Below, piece by piece: positions 55,713 through 63,725 of a stretch of 64,000 nucleotides of DNA. Source of the DNA: Pseudomonadota bacterium (GTDB lineage: Bacteria; Pseudomonadota; Gammaproteobacteria; QQUJ01); NCBI GenBank assembly GCA_008501635.1, contig QQUJ01000017.1:62001-126000 (forward strand). Direction: 5' to 3'. The notes beneath the pieces were generated by a model. The model was not told the DNA's origin and did no database searches. It saw only the letters and a program-made list of their open reading frames with translations. Every line of letters starts with the position of its first letter. Positions within the stretch are counted from its first letter, which is position 1. The position numbers and the translations under genes are program-made.

Positions 55713-56028
55713 TTACTTCGTTCTACCTCCTCCATCCAGGGTGTCATCCCGGGGAGGGAGATCTTCGATACATTGGTTTCGGTTGAATTTCATGCCCCGC
55801 CCGCCACCAGAGTTCGGTTTGCCCGGAAGTGACAACGTGCTGGCATGCGGTTACGAAATTGTCCTGGCGCATGATTTGCCGCAAGGGGGTCGCCAAAGTG
55901 CTTTCGACTTCCTGACGTTATCTGGAGGGGAGGAGAGACTGACACGTATCCAGAATTCGAATAGAAACCGACTGTCACCGATCATCCGTGTGAGCTACCC
56001 TTCTACTTTCGTTTCATTTGGCAATCCT

Positions 56029-56919
56029 ATGACCCCATCCCCCATCATCGAAGTGCGCAACCTGCGCAAGCAGTACCCCGGCGTGATCGCCGTCGACGGC
56101 GTCAGTTTCGCCATCCCGGAGGGGATCTGCTTCGGCATTCTGGGGCCCAATGGCGCGGGGAAAACCACCACCGTCGAGATCATGGAGGGTATCGTCACGC
56201 CCAGTTCGGGTGAGGTGCTCTATCGCGGTGTACCGCGCGGCCGACACTTCCAGGAGGAGGTGGGCATCCAGTTCCAGTCCACCGCGCTGCAGGATTTCCT
56301 CACGGTGCGCGAGACGCTGCGCCTGTTCCACAATCTCTACGAAAAAGCGGCGAATCTCGACGAGGTGATTCAGATCTGCGCGTTGGAAGAGTTGCTCGAT
56401 CGCGACAATCGCAAACTCTCCGGCGGGCAGCGCCAGCGTCTGCTGCTGGCCATCGCGCTGCTCAACGATCCGCAGATTCTGTTTCTCGACGAGCCCACCA
56501 CCGGGCTCGATCCGCAATCGCGGCAAAGTTTTTGGCACCTTGTTGAACAGATCAAGGAGGCCAAAAAAACCATCGTCCTCACCACCCACTACATGGAAGA
56601 GGCGTACCGGCTTTGTGACGAGATCATCATCATGGACCATGGGCGTATCATCGCCCAGGGTTCGCCCGAGGATCTGCTGGCCGAGCACTTCGGCGATACC
56701 ATCCTGCAGTTGCCGGCGGAGGATTTCACGGTCGACCATGAACAGTTGGGTTTTACGATTCTGCGCGGCGAGAATTACATCGAAATCTCTACCAAGAACG
56801 TGGACGGGGCGTTGAAACAGCTGTTGGCGAACAATGTTTCCCTGGCGCGTCTGCGAGTGCGTGCACGCACGCTCGACGACCTGTTCCTCGAGCTCACCGG
56901 CAAGGAGCTGCGCGCATGA
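56029..56919 (+). CDS. ABC exporter ATP-binding protein
   Basis: A 296-residue ATPase. Walker A is GPNGAGKTTTVEI, the signature is KLSGGQRQRLLLAIALL, Walker B is ILFLDEPTTGLDP, and the switch histidine is in VLTTHYMEEA. The C-terminal extension (LGFTILRGENYIEISTKNVD) is typical of DrrA/NatA-type drug or Nod factor exporters. In-frame sequence upstream of 56029 lacks conserved features. It overlaps the permease gene by 4 bases. Confidence 0.93.
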   Translation: MTPSPIIEVRNLRKQYPGVIAVDGVSFAIPEGICFGILGPNGAGKTTTVEIMEGIVTPSSGEVLYRGVPRGRHFQEEVGIQFQSTALQDFLTVRETLRLFHNLYEKAANLDEVIQICALEELLDRDNRKLSGGQRQRLLLAIALLNDPQILFLDEPTTGLDPQSRQSFWHLVEQIKEAKKTIVLTTHYMEEAYRLCDEIIIMDHGRIIAQGSPEDLLAEHFGDTILQLPAEDFTVDHEQLGFTILRGENYIEISTKNVDGALKQLLANNVSLARLRVRARTLDDLFLELTGKELRA

Positions 56920-57932
56920 TCCGGCGATTTCTTGCGGTACTGCATGCCCGGAATCTGGAGTTCGTGCGCGACCGTTCGTCGCTGGCATGGAACCTCGCCA
57001 TGCCGATCATGCTGGTTGCCGGCATGGCGTGGATCTTTGCCGACGGCGGGCGACCGCTGTTCCAGGTCGGCATATTATCCGAAGCGGAACAGGTAGAGGT
57101 CGCCGCGCACCGCTTCCTTGAAACAGAGCACATACACTTCTTCACTGTTGCCGACGAACGCGACGCAGTGCGCAAGGTGGAAAGGCATCAGATCGATATG
57201 TTGCTGCGCCTGGAGCACGATCCTACCTACTGGGTCAACACCGACTCACCTAAAGGCTACATTCTGGAAAAGATGCTGCTCGGCAGCACCGGACCGCCCC
57301 TCGCGCGCGCCACGGTCAGCGGCGAAGCGGTGCGTTACATCGACTGGCTGCTGCCGGGCGTACTGGGTATGAACATCATGTTCAGCAGTCTGTTTGGCGT
57401 CGGCTACGTGGTGGTGCGTTATCGTAAAAACGGGTTTCTCAAGCGCCTCAACGCCACACCGCTGCGCCCGGTCGAGTTTTTGCTGGCACAGATTCTCTCG
57501 CGCCTGATAATCAACCTGATTACCGCGACGATTCTCTATATCGGGGTGAGCCTGGCACTGGACATCCGCATGGAGGGGAGCTATCTGCAGCTCTATGTGA
57601 TCGCGATACTGGGCACCTTTTCCATGATCGCCCTGGGTTTGGTGATCGCTTCGCGCACCACCAGCGAAGAGCTGGCCGGTGGCCTGCTCAATGTACTGAC
57701 CTGGCCGATGATGGTGCTTTCCGGCGTCTGGTTTTCGCTGGAGGGGAGCGGCGAGCTGCTCCAAGCGGTAGCGCGACTCCTGCCGTTGACCCATATGCTG
57801 GAAGCCGCACGCGCGACCATGCTGGACGGCGCCGGGTGGTCGGAAGTGAGTGGAAATCTGCTGGTGCTGGCGGTCATGAGCGTGGCATTTATGGCGGTGG
57901 GTGCGTACACCTTCCGCTGGAAAGGTGACTGA
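56916..57932 (+). CDS. ABC-2-type permease
   Basis: A 338-residue permease. After the first helix (NLAMPIMLVAGMAWIFA) there is a large extracytoplasmic loop (about residues 45-150), then five helices (MNIMFSSLFGVGYVVVRYRK; LIINLITATILYIGVSLAL; MIALGLVIASRTTSEELAGG; LNVLTWPMMVLSGVWFSLEG; VLAVMSVAFMAVGAYTF). This is the ABC2_membrane_3 layout of YhhJ/DrrB-type exporters. It works with the ATPase encoded just upstream. The substrate is unknown. Confidence 0.9.
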   Translation: MIRRFLAVLHARNLEFVRDRSSLAWNLAMPIMLVAGMAWIFADGGRPLFQVGILSEAEQVEVAAHRFLETEHIHFFTVADERDAVRKVERHQIDMLLRLEHDPTYWVNTDSPKGYILEKMLLGSTGPPLARATVSGEAVRYIDWLLPGVLGMNIMFSSLFGVGYVVVRYRKNGFLKRLNATPLRPVEFLLAQILSRLIINLITATILYIGVSLALDIRMEGSYLQLYVIAILGTFSMIALGLVIASRTTSEELAGGLLNVLTWPMMVLSGVWFSLEGSGELLQAVARLLPLTHMLEAARATMLDGAGWSEVSGNLLVLAVMSVAFMAVGAYTFRWKGD

Positions 57933-58021
57933 GTTGAGCGCTTTCCCTGGTCCCACCAGTAGGAGTAGAGTGGGCTCGACTCCAACCACAATCTGATATT
58001 ACGTTGCCGAAGAATAACTAA

Positions 58022-58181
58022 GGAGCCTTTGATTAAGTCTGTTTAGATGAGAGTGTTGTTCAGAAGCGTCGAGTTCAAGGCGGAAAGTGCAGGTGATAGC
58101 CCGCTATTGCCAAGCTTTCCAACACCGAAATCGTCATTTCTGGGCAACAGAATCACTGAACACGATTTAATCAGAGGTTCC
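58022..58181. mobile_element. MITE family A, copy 2 (160 bp)
   Basis: The same 160-base length as copy 1, with ends GGAGCCTTTGATTAAGTC and GATTTAATCAGAGGTTCC. Flanks are CTAA on the left and CTGA on the right. Identity with copy 1 is high throughout, including GAGAGTGTTGTTCAGAAG and GGGCAACAGAATCACTGA. It lies between the ABC permease and the Yip1-like gene. Confidence 0.85.
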
Positions 58182-58200
58182 CTGACGAAGGGAGGCAATC

Positions 58201-59238
58201 ATGTTCGATCCAAATAAGACGCTTGCGTTGATCCAGGGCGGTTTGCTGGAGCCGCAGAAAACCTGGGCGAGTTACCATGAAGAGAATCGGGAGTGGAAAG
58301 ATACCGCCGCTCTGTTGACCGGGCCATTGATCCTCGCCTCTCTGGTGCTGGCCAGTCTGCTGGGGTGGGTGTTCAGCAGCCACTACATGATGATGCGTGG
58401 TTCCGGCGGATTGCTCGGGTTGATTCTGGGTTTGTTGTTTGCGGCCGTGGGCATCGCCATGGCGAGCTTTATCTTCAGTTACTTTGCCGGGATGTTCAAA
58501 GGCGAGGCAAATTTCAACAGGAGCTTCGCCGCGCTATCGCTGGCAGCGATTCCTGCCTACCTCGGCAACGTTCTCGGTACCCTGCCCTGGATCGGGTGGT
58601 TGTTGTCACTGGGGCTGGGTATCGTTTCGCTGGTGTTTCTCTACCAGATCATTCCGCTCTATCTGAAGGTGCCCGACGAGAAGCGCGTTCAGCACTATGC
58701 GGCATCGCTGGTGTGCACTCTGATCGCTTCATTGATCCTGGGAGCGTTGCTGGGCTTCGGCGCGATGGGCTCCTATCAGGCGGGGATGATGGGTGAACGT
58801 TCGGGCGGGTCATCGAATGTGATGTTTGGTGACCTTGGTCGTCAGGCCAGAGTGATGGAAGAGGCGGAACGGGATACCTTCGATCCGCCCCGCAACGGCA
58901 AAATCAACGAGACGCAGATGGAGCGCTATCTCGATGTCATCCAAAAAACTGCCGAACTGCGCCGCGAGCAGGGCGAAGCCTTTAAGCAGCTCGAGAAGAA
59001 GAGTGATAAAGACAGCGTCAGTCTCGGTGATTTGGGCAAGTTGACCGGTACGCTGATGGGGGCTGCGACCGCCGAGATGGACGTCGTCAAAACCGGCGGC
59101 GGCAACTGGGCCGAGCACATGTGGGTCAAAGAGCAACTGCACGTCGCCCGGATTCAGAAAGACATCAGTGATGCCGTGAAGCACAATTATGCGCTCTACA
59201 AGCAGTACGAGGAGCGGTTGTCGCAGGTCGACCAATAG
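58201..59238 (+). CDS. Yip1-domain membrane protein
   Basis: A 345-residue protein. The N-terminal 200 residues contain five membrane helices in a Yip1-like layout, with EPQKTWASYHEENREWKDTA before the first and GEANFNRSFAALSLAAIPAY between the second and third. The C-terminal 140 residues are soluble and charged (YLDVIQKTAELRREQGEAFK). AAGGGAGGC precedes the start. The function of bacterial Yip1 proteins is unclear. Confidence 0.8.
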   Translation: MFDPNKTLALIQGGLLEPQKTWASYHEENREWKDTAALLTGPLILASLVLASLLGWVFSSHYMMMRGSGGLLGLILGLLFAAVGIAMASFIFSYFAGMFKGEANFNRSFAALSLAAIPAYLGNVLGTLPWIGWLLSLGLGIVSLVFLYQIIPLYLKVPDEKRVQHYAASLVCTLIASLILGALLGFGAMGSYQAGMMGERSGGSSNVMFGDLGRQARVMEEAERDTFDPPRNGKINETQMERYLDVIQKTAELRREQGEAFKQLEKKSDKDSVSLGDLGKLTGTLMGAATAEMDVVKTGGGNWAEHMWVKEQLHVARIQKDISDAVKHNYALYKQYEERLSQVDQ

Positions 59239-59271
59239 GAGAGCGACACGGAAGATCTGGAGAGTCTCGGT

Positions 59272-59619
59272 CTAGTCTGAGATTCGCGAGTCGTCTTTGG
59301 TTTGTTGTTCCTGAAGCGTGTTGATCTGATCGAGTATTTTACTGAATTGTTCGCCGAAACTCGTAAGGTGATATTCGACATGCGGCGGGATTTCCGGAAA
59401 GATCTCTTTTGAAAGTATGCCGTAGCGGACCATTTTCGTCAGGCGTTCATTGAGCACTTTAGTGGAAATGCCGTCCAGCTCACGCTGCATGGCTCCGGGT
59501 CGGGTAACGTTTGCACGCACCACCTGGATGACCCCGAGCGACCACTTGCAGCCCACGATATCCTCCACCATGCGCGAAACCGAAGGTTTGCGTGATTTTT
59601 TTTCTGTCGTGTTTTCCAT
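59272..59619 (-). CDS. HxlR-family transcriptional regulator
   Basis: A 115-residue winged-helix regulator with the HxlR pattern: MVEDIVGCKWSLGVIQVV, then RPGAMQRELDGISTKVLNER, LTKMVRYGILSKEIFPEIPP and VEYHLTSFGEQF. One cysteine (Cys24) stands before the first DNA-binding helix, where redox-sensing HxlR proteins often have one. It is divergent from the cytochrome P460 gene with a 110-base shared promoter region. Confidence 0.88.
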   Translation of the reverse strand: MENTTEKKSRKPSVSRMVEDIVGCKWSLGVIQVVRANVTRPGAMQRELDGISTKVLNERLTKMVRYGILSKEIFPEIPPHVEYHLTSFGEQFSKILDQINTLQEQQTKDDSRISD

Positions 59620-59637
59620 AATTTAAACCGCTTGGTG

Positions 59638-59659
59638 AGTACCCTACCAAAAAGTACCC
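59638..59659. promoter_or_regulatory. Candidate HxlR operator with AGTACCC direct repeats
   Basis: AGTACCC occurs at 59638-59644 and 59653-59659, a 15-base period, in the short region between the divergent hxlR-like and cytochrome P460 genes. HxlR regulators often bind GTAC-containing repeats near their own promoters. The assignment is by position and motif only. Confidence 0.4.
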
Positions 59660-59729
59660 GCTTGTTTGGAGCAGTTCGCACGCCTACTTTGATGGTACGC
59701 AATGTGCGAAATCTGCAAAAGGAAACAAG

Positions 59730-60212
59730 ATGCTAAATCGTAGATCACTTTTGGGTGCTTTGTTGCTCGTGCTCGCAGGACCCGCAAACGCGGATGGTCA
59801 TGTGGTTGAGTACCCGCAAGGGTACCGCAACTGGGTGCATGTCAAAAGCATGATTATCGAGCCTGGTCATGGCCTTTATGAAACCTTTGGAGGAATTCAC
59901 CACCTCTACGCCAATTCTCAGGCGATGACCGGATATCGGACAGGAACGTTTCCGGACGACGCGGTGATTGTTTTCGATCTGCTTGAAGCAAACAAGGTGG
60001 ATGGTGCGGTTGTGGAAGGCGCCCGTAAGGTGGTCGGTGTGATGCAAAAAGATCGACGCCGGTTTGCAGCAACGGGTGGTTGGGGATTTGAAGGATTCGG
60101 ACAGGGAGATCCCGACCAACGCGTTGTGGGCGACAAAGCCGACACGGCCTGTTTTCAGTGCCACACGGCGCAACGGGACCAGGGGTATGTTTTCAGCGGT
60201 TACCGCGACTAG
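59730..60212 (+). CDS. Cytochrome P460-family protein
   Basis: A 160-residue periplasmic protein with a signal peptide (cleavage after ANA near 21). It contains RNWVHVKSMIIEPGHGLYET, GYRTGTFPDDAVIVFDLLEA and WGFEGFGQGDP, the P460 fold. The haem site is ACFQCHTAQRDQGYVFS. Family members oxidise hydroxylamine or handle NO, using a lysine-haem cross-link in Nitrosomonas, or detoxify nitrogen oxides (cytochrome c'-beta). Which applies here cannot be read from the sequence. Confidence 0.87.
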   Translation: MLNRRSLLGALLLVLAGPANADGHVVEYPQGYRNWVHVKSMIIEPGHGLYETFGGIHHLYANSQAMTGYRTGTFPDDAVIVFDLLEANKVDGAVVEGARKVVGVMQKDRRRFAATGGWGFEGFGQGDPDQRVVGDKADTACFQCHTAQRDQGYVFSGYRD

Positions 60213-60275
60213 CCCATTTCCGGCTGGCGCAAATCACGGTGATGAGGTCTTCGCTGTTTGCGGACTGTGGCGTCA

Positions 60276-62357
60276 TCACTTTGAGATTGGAAACGAAACG
60301 AGAAACTCGACCCCTGGAGCCTGAGGCAGGTTCTTCGCCGTCACGGTCGCGTGATGACGTTCGGCGATGAGCCTTACGATGTACAGTCCCAAGCCCAGAT
60401 GGGGCGCATCGTAGCGTTTTTCGCGGACGGTCACCATGGGGTCGAAGAGGCGGTTGCGCAGGGACGCAGGAAGTAAAGGGCCGTAGTTGATTATGCTTAA
60501 CAACACGCGATCCGATTCTTGATTGAGTCTGATCTGAATAGGCTGATCAGCGGGCGAAAAGCTCACCGCATTGTCGATGAGTTTGTCCAGCAACTGCGCG
60601 AGTAGATCGGGTTGTCCATTGATACGCAAATCCGTATCGATGCCGTTCAGTAGCAATTCGAATCGGCTTTCAGGGTAAGCGGTGCGATAACCGGCTACGC
60701 AACTCGCGAGCAATGCGCCGAGATCGACCGGCTCATCTTCTTCGTTATGTACTGCCTGCTCGACATTACCGGCTTCGCTCATAGCGGAAAGCAGACGACC
60801 GAGGCGTTCGGTTCCGTCGCGTGCGCGTTCGAGATAGGCGCCGGCCGTTTCGCCTTCGCGCAGTTGCTGGAGGTTTTCCAAAGAAGATTTGACCACGGCG
60901 AGCGGCGTGCGCAGTTCGTGGGAAAGAATCGAAGCGAGACGTCGCAGATAACCGGTGTAGTCACGCAATTCATCCAATAGATCGGCATAGCTGCGCGACA
61001 GGTCGCCCAACTCGTCGCGGCTGCGAGACCGCGGAAAATCATCGCGTATGGTGCCGTCTGCAGCCACAGCGTTTTCCGCGGCATCGCGCAAGCGTCGCAC
61101 CCGCCACGACAGCACCGAGGCGAAACCGAGCAGACCGACCACTACGATAAAGAGCACCAGCAGTGTGAGATAGAAAAGCCGGGTGAAGGCGAGCTCGGTG
61201 AGCGCCGCGACGAGATCGCTGGCCTGTTCGACAACGACCGTTCCGGCGATGCGGGTGCCGAGTTGAATGGGCGCTACAGCGACAATGACAGGCGTGTCGG
61301 TCCGGCGCTGACGAAACCAATCGCTTTCGCTGTTGCCGCCGAGCGCGGTATTCAACAGGCCGCCGCTCAACTGCCCGCTGCGATCGCGCAGAGGTGACGG
61401 CCGTGCCTCCTGTCCCAGACTCCAGCGCACCAACTGAATCAGTGCCGCATCCCACAGACCGCGCTGTTGGCTCTGTTCGCTCGCCGTGGCTTCACCGCGC
61501 CGATCCTGTTCGGCCAGCAGCCATCCCTGATTGTCGGTAACGCGTAATCGCAGCCCGCTCGGGGTGAAGGGTTTGAGCGCTTCGCCCAGTTCGCGCGAGG
61601 GATGTATGAGCGGAGTGGGTTTGGTCGAGGTACGCCAGTCCGCGGTACCCTGCCAACGGAATGTATCGCGGCTATGGCTGTCGACATCGATGAAAAAGAA
61701 ATCCAGGCCCCGTTCTGCGATGTCGAGTGGTAGCGCGATCTCCATGCGGTATCCCTCGCTGCGCTCCAGCCAATACCCTTGTATGCGGTAGTTGGGTTCG
61801 CCTATCTGATCCAGGCGGCGCCCGCCAAGACGTTGTGCGTTGAAATTTCCCGTGGCACTGCTGGCGATCAGGTAGTAGTCAAATGCGCTATCCGGCGCAA
61901 GCAACCGCAACACGACGCGATCCCCATTGGCTTGGGATTCCACGGGCCGGTAGTAGACTTTATCGCTGTCTTCGATCTCCAGAAGCAGGTACAGCCGCTC
62001 CTGGCGAATACCGATGCGGTAACTCAGTGTGGTGCTGCCGTCGACACCGCTGCCGAATTCGACGCTTTGGTAATCATGGGCATAGTTGGCCCAGTCGTCG
62101 GCGTAACCGTCGAGATTGATCGGATGCGGCAGCAACCCCGCGTAGAGCGGTGAGACCACCTCTGTGGTTGGTTCTGTTTGCGTGTCGAAGGCAGCTTGAC
62201 CGGCAAGCGCCTGGGCGACGGCCCTGCCGGTGGCGAGCAGCGCCTGTTGTTGCCCCTGGCGCAGCGCACCCTCCATCTCCTGCACATAGCGGTGGGCTGC
62301 CCACGGCAGCACCAGCACGAGCAGACTCACCAGCAGAAGTTGCAGCCGCAGCGGCAC
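60276..62357 (-). CDS. Sortase-system-type sensor histidine kinase (PdsS-like)
   Basis: A 693-residue kinase. The first helix (LLLVSLLVLVLPWAAHRYV) is followed by a large periplasmic region with a carbohydrate-binding-like domain (LPHPINLDGYADDWANYAHD; LYLLLEIEDSDKVYYRP), a second helix (about 391-415), a HAMP-like linker, HisKA with His480 in ILSHELRTPLAVVKSSLENL, and HATPase (KLIDNAVSFSPADQP; LGLGLYIVRLIAERHH). This architecture is that of the kinase of the proteobacterial dedicated sortase system (TIGR03785). No sortase gene is in the window. Confidence 0.8.
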   Translation of the reverse strand: MPLRLQLLLVSLLVLVLPWAAHRYVQEMEGALRQGQQQALLATGRAVAQALAGQAAFDTQTEPTTEVVSPLYAGLLPHPINLDGYADDWANYAHDYQSVEFGSGVDGSTTLSYRIGIRQERLYLLLEIEDSDKVYYRPVESQANGDRVVLRLLAPDSAFDYYLIASSATGNFNAQRLGGRRLDQIGEPNYRIQGYWLERSEGYRMEIALPLDIAERGLDFFFIDVDSHSRDTFRWQGTADWRTSTKPTPLIHPSRELGEALKPFTPSGLRLRVTDNQGWLLAEQDRRGEATASEQSQQRGLWDAALIQLVRWSLGQEARPSPLRDRSGQLSGGLLNTALGGNSESDWFRQRRTDTPVIVAVAPIQLGTRIAGTVVVEQASDLVAALTELAFTRLFYLTLLVLFIVVVGLLGFASVLSWRVRRLRDAAENAVAADGTIRDDFPRSRSRDELGDLSRSYADLLDELRDYTGYLRRLASILSHELRTPLAVVKSSLENLQQLREGETAGAYLERARDGTERLGRLLSAMSEAGNVEQAVHNEEDEPVDLGALLASCVAGYRTAYPESRFELLLNGIDTDLRINGQPDLLAQLLDKLIDNAVSFSPADQPIQIRLNQESDRVLLSIINYGPLLPASLRNRLFDPMVTVREKRYDAPHLGLGLYIVRLIAERHHATVTAKNLPQAPGVEFLVSFPISK

Positions 62358-62359
62358 CG

Positions 62360-63058
62360 TTACGCCTTCTGGGCGTTCCAGCGATAACCCGCGCCGTAAG
62401 CGGTCTGGATGGCGTCAAATTCGGGATCGATGCCCTGGAACTTCTTGCGAATGCGTTTGATGTGCGAAGTGATGGTGTGGTCGTCGAAGACGACGTTGGC
62501 GGCATCCATCAACTGCTGGCGGGTCTTGACGTGACCGGGATGGCGCGCCAGGGCGTGAATCATCCAGAACTCGGTAACGGTAAGCTCGACCGGGTGGCCG
62601 TCCCACTGTACGGTCATACGGTCAGGGTTCAGCGTCAGGCTGCCGCGCTGCAGAGAACTCTCCGATGATTCTTGCGTGGAAAAGGCATCGATACGGCGAA
62701 ACAGCGCGATGACCCGCGCGGCCAGGTGGTCGAGGCTGATCTCTTTGGTGAGGTAGTCGTCGGCGCCCAGCCTCAATCCCGAGACGATATCGATCTCGCT
62801 GTCGCGCGCCGTGAGAAAAATGATCGGCAGGCGCGGTGCCTGGGCGCGCAGCTCGCGGCACAGATCGAATCCACCCTCGGGTTCATCCTGCAGGCCGATA
62901 TCGATGATGACCAGCTCGGGCAAGCGTTGGCTGAACGCGTCCAGCGCTTCGCGCCGATTGGCGTAGAGATCCACGGCGTAACCGTAGCGTTGAAGTGCCG
63001 CGCGAAAGTTCTCGCGCAGTGCGGCCTCATCTTCAACGATAGCGATACGGCGTTTCAT
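62360..63058 (-). CDS. Sortase-system-type response regulator (PdsR-like)
   Basis: A 232-residue OmpR-family regulator. Receiver residues are AIVEDEAALR, Asp53 in VIIDIGLQDEPEGGFDLC, LTARDSEIDI and YLTKEISLDHL. The winged helix contains LTVTEFWMIHALARHPGHV and TITSHIKRIRKKFQ, ending AIQTAYGAGYRW. The insertion IGLQDEPEGG after the aspartate fits the sortase-system regulator. It precedes its kinase gene by 2 bases. Its start and upstream DNA lie in one copy of a 186-base tandem duplication. Confidence 0.82.
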   Translation of the reverse strand: MKRRIAIVEDEAALRENFRAALQRYGYAVDLYANRREALDAFSQRLPELVIIDIGLQDEPEGGFDLCRELRAQAPRLPIIFLTARDSEIDIVSGLRLGADDYLTKEISLDHLAARVIALFRRIDAFSTQESSESSLQRGSLTLNPDRMTVQWDGHPVELTVTEFWMIHALARHPGHVKTRQQLMDAANVVFDDHTITSHIKRIRKKFQGIDPEFDAIQTAYGAGYRWNAQKA

Positions 63059-63100
63059 CGGGTTCCTCGGACAGTCAACTGTAGAGATCGTTTCACCACA

Positions 63101-63130
63101 AAGTACACGAAGTACACGAAGTACACGAAG
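63101..63130. repeat. Short tandem repeat (TACACGAAG)n
   Basis: Three 9-base units of TACACGAAG type follow CACAAAG here. Two units recur at 63287-63308, and related strings lie at 63761-63787, 63868-63895 (inverted) and 63975-64000. They flank the GxxExxY gene on both sides. Such repeats are common in environmental genomes. Confidence 0.6.
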
Positions 63131-63152
63131 TTTCTACAACAAACAAGAACGG

Positions 63153-63236
63153 TCAATAAACTAGCCGCTTTATGCCGCCCTTCATACTGACGACGTTGAA
63201 GTTCAGCAGGAAGCCGAGTCGTAGATTGGTAAGCTT
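63153..63236 (-). pseudogene. Duplicated 3' fragment of the GxxExxY gene
   Basis: This stretch encodes LTNLRLGFLLNFNVVSMKGG and IKRLVY followed by a stop, matching the last 27 residues of the intact gene at 63330. It has no start or N-terminal part. It arose with the tandem duplication and is not a functional gene. Confidence 0.8.
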
Positions 63237-63329
63237 CGTGTCATCGGGTCCCTCGGATAGTCAACTGCAGAGATCGTTTCACCACAAAGTACACGAAGTA
63301 CACGAAGTTTCTACAACAAACAAGAACGT

Positions 63330-63725
63330 TCAATAAACTAACCGCTTTATACCGTCCTTCATACTGACGACGTTGAAGTTCAGCAGCAGGCTGAGTCGTA
63401 GATTGGCAAGCTTCAAATAGGATATGAGCTGTGCCTGGTGAATTGGTACGAGGGCATTTGCCGCCTTCGTTTCTACTATAACTTGTCCGCTCACCACCAT
63501 ATCCAGCCGTAAGCCCGGCGTCAGTTCTCGCCCGCGATACCGAATCAGTATTGCGACTTGCCGCAAGACTTCGATGCCCTGGGATTCCAATTCCCAGGTG
63601 AGACATGTCTCATAGACCGATTCCAACAGTCCTGGACCAAGCTCTGAATGAACGCGAAACGCGGCATCCAGAACGTGCTTTGCAACTGCCTCTGTTTCAG
63701 GATCGACTCCCCTAATCGCTTCCAT
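63330..63725 (-). CDS. GxxExxY-family protein
   Basis: A 131-residue protein of the GxxExxY family. The motif is GPGLLESVYETCL (GxxExxY). Further conserved parts are VLDAAFRVHSELGPGL, LDMVVSGQVIVETKAANALV (with the IVETKA strand) and QLISYLKLANLRLSLLLNFN. The fold is PD-(D/E)XK nuclease-like; the role is unknown, and the genes are patchily spread in environmental bacteria. The repeats around it suggest mobility. Confidence 0.9.
   Translation of the reverse strand: MEAIRGVDPETEAVAKHVLDAAFRVHSELGPGLLESVYETCLTWELESQGIEVLRQVAILIRYRGRELTPGLRLDMVVSGQVIVETKAANALVPIHQAQLISYLKLANLRLSLLLNFNVVSMKDGIKRLVY

Larger units (their letters stand above)
63055..63416. repeat. Tandem duplication with 186-base period
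   Basis: Sequence from 63055 (TCATCGGGTTCCTCGG) recurs at 63241 (TCATCGGGTCCCTCGG), and the copies run parallel to AAGCTT near 63236 and 63416. They differ by scattered substitutions and one fewer 9-base TACACGAAG unit in the second. The unit contains the start codon of the PdsR-like gene and the 3' end of a GxxExxY gene. Confidence 0.85.

Noticed and set aside
55741-56028. N-terminal extension of the ABC ATPase in the same frame
   Set aside because: The extra 96 residues have no ABC-domain features; the ATP-binding domain begins naturally at MTPSPIIEVRNLRKQYPG.
63101-63130. CRISPR array at the TACACGAAG repeats
   Set aside because: The units are 9 bases long and directly abutting, with no spacers, and there are no cas genes.
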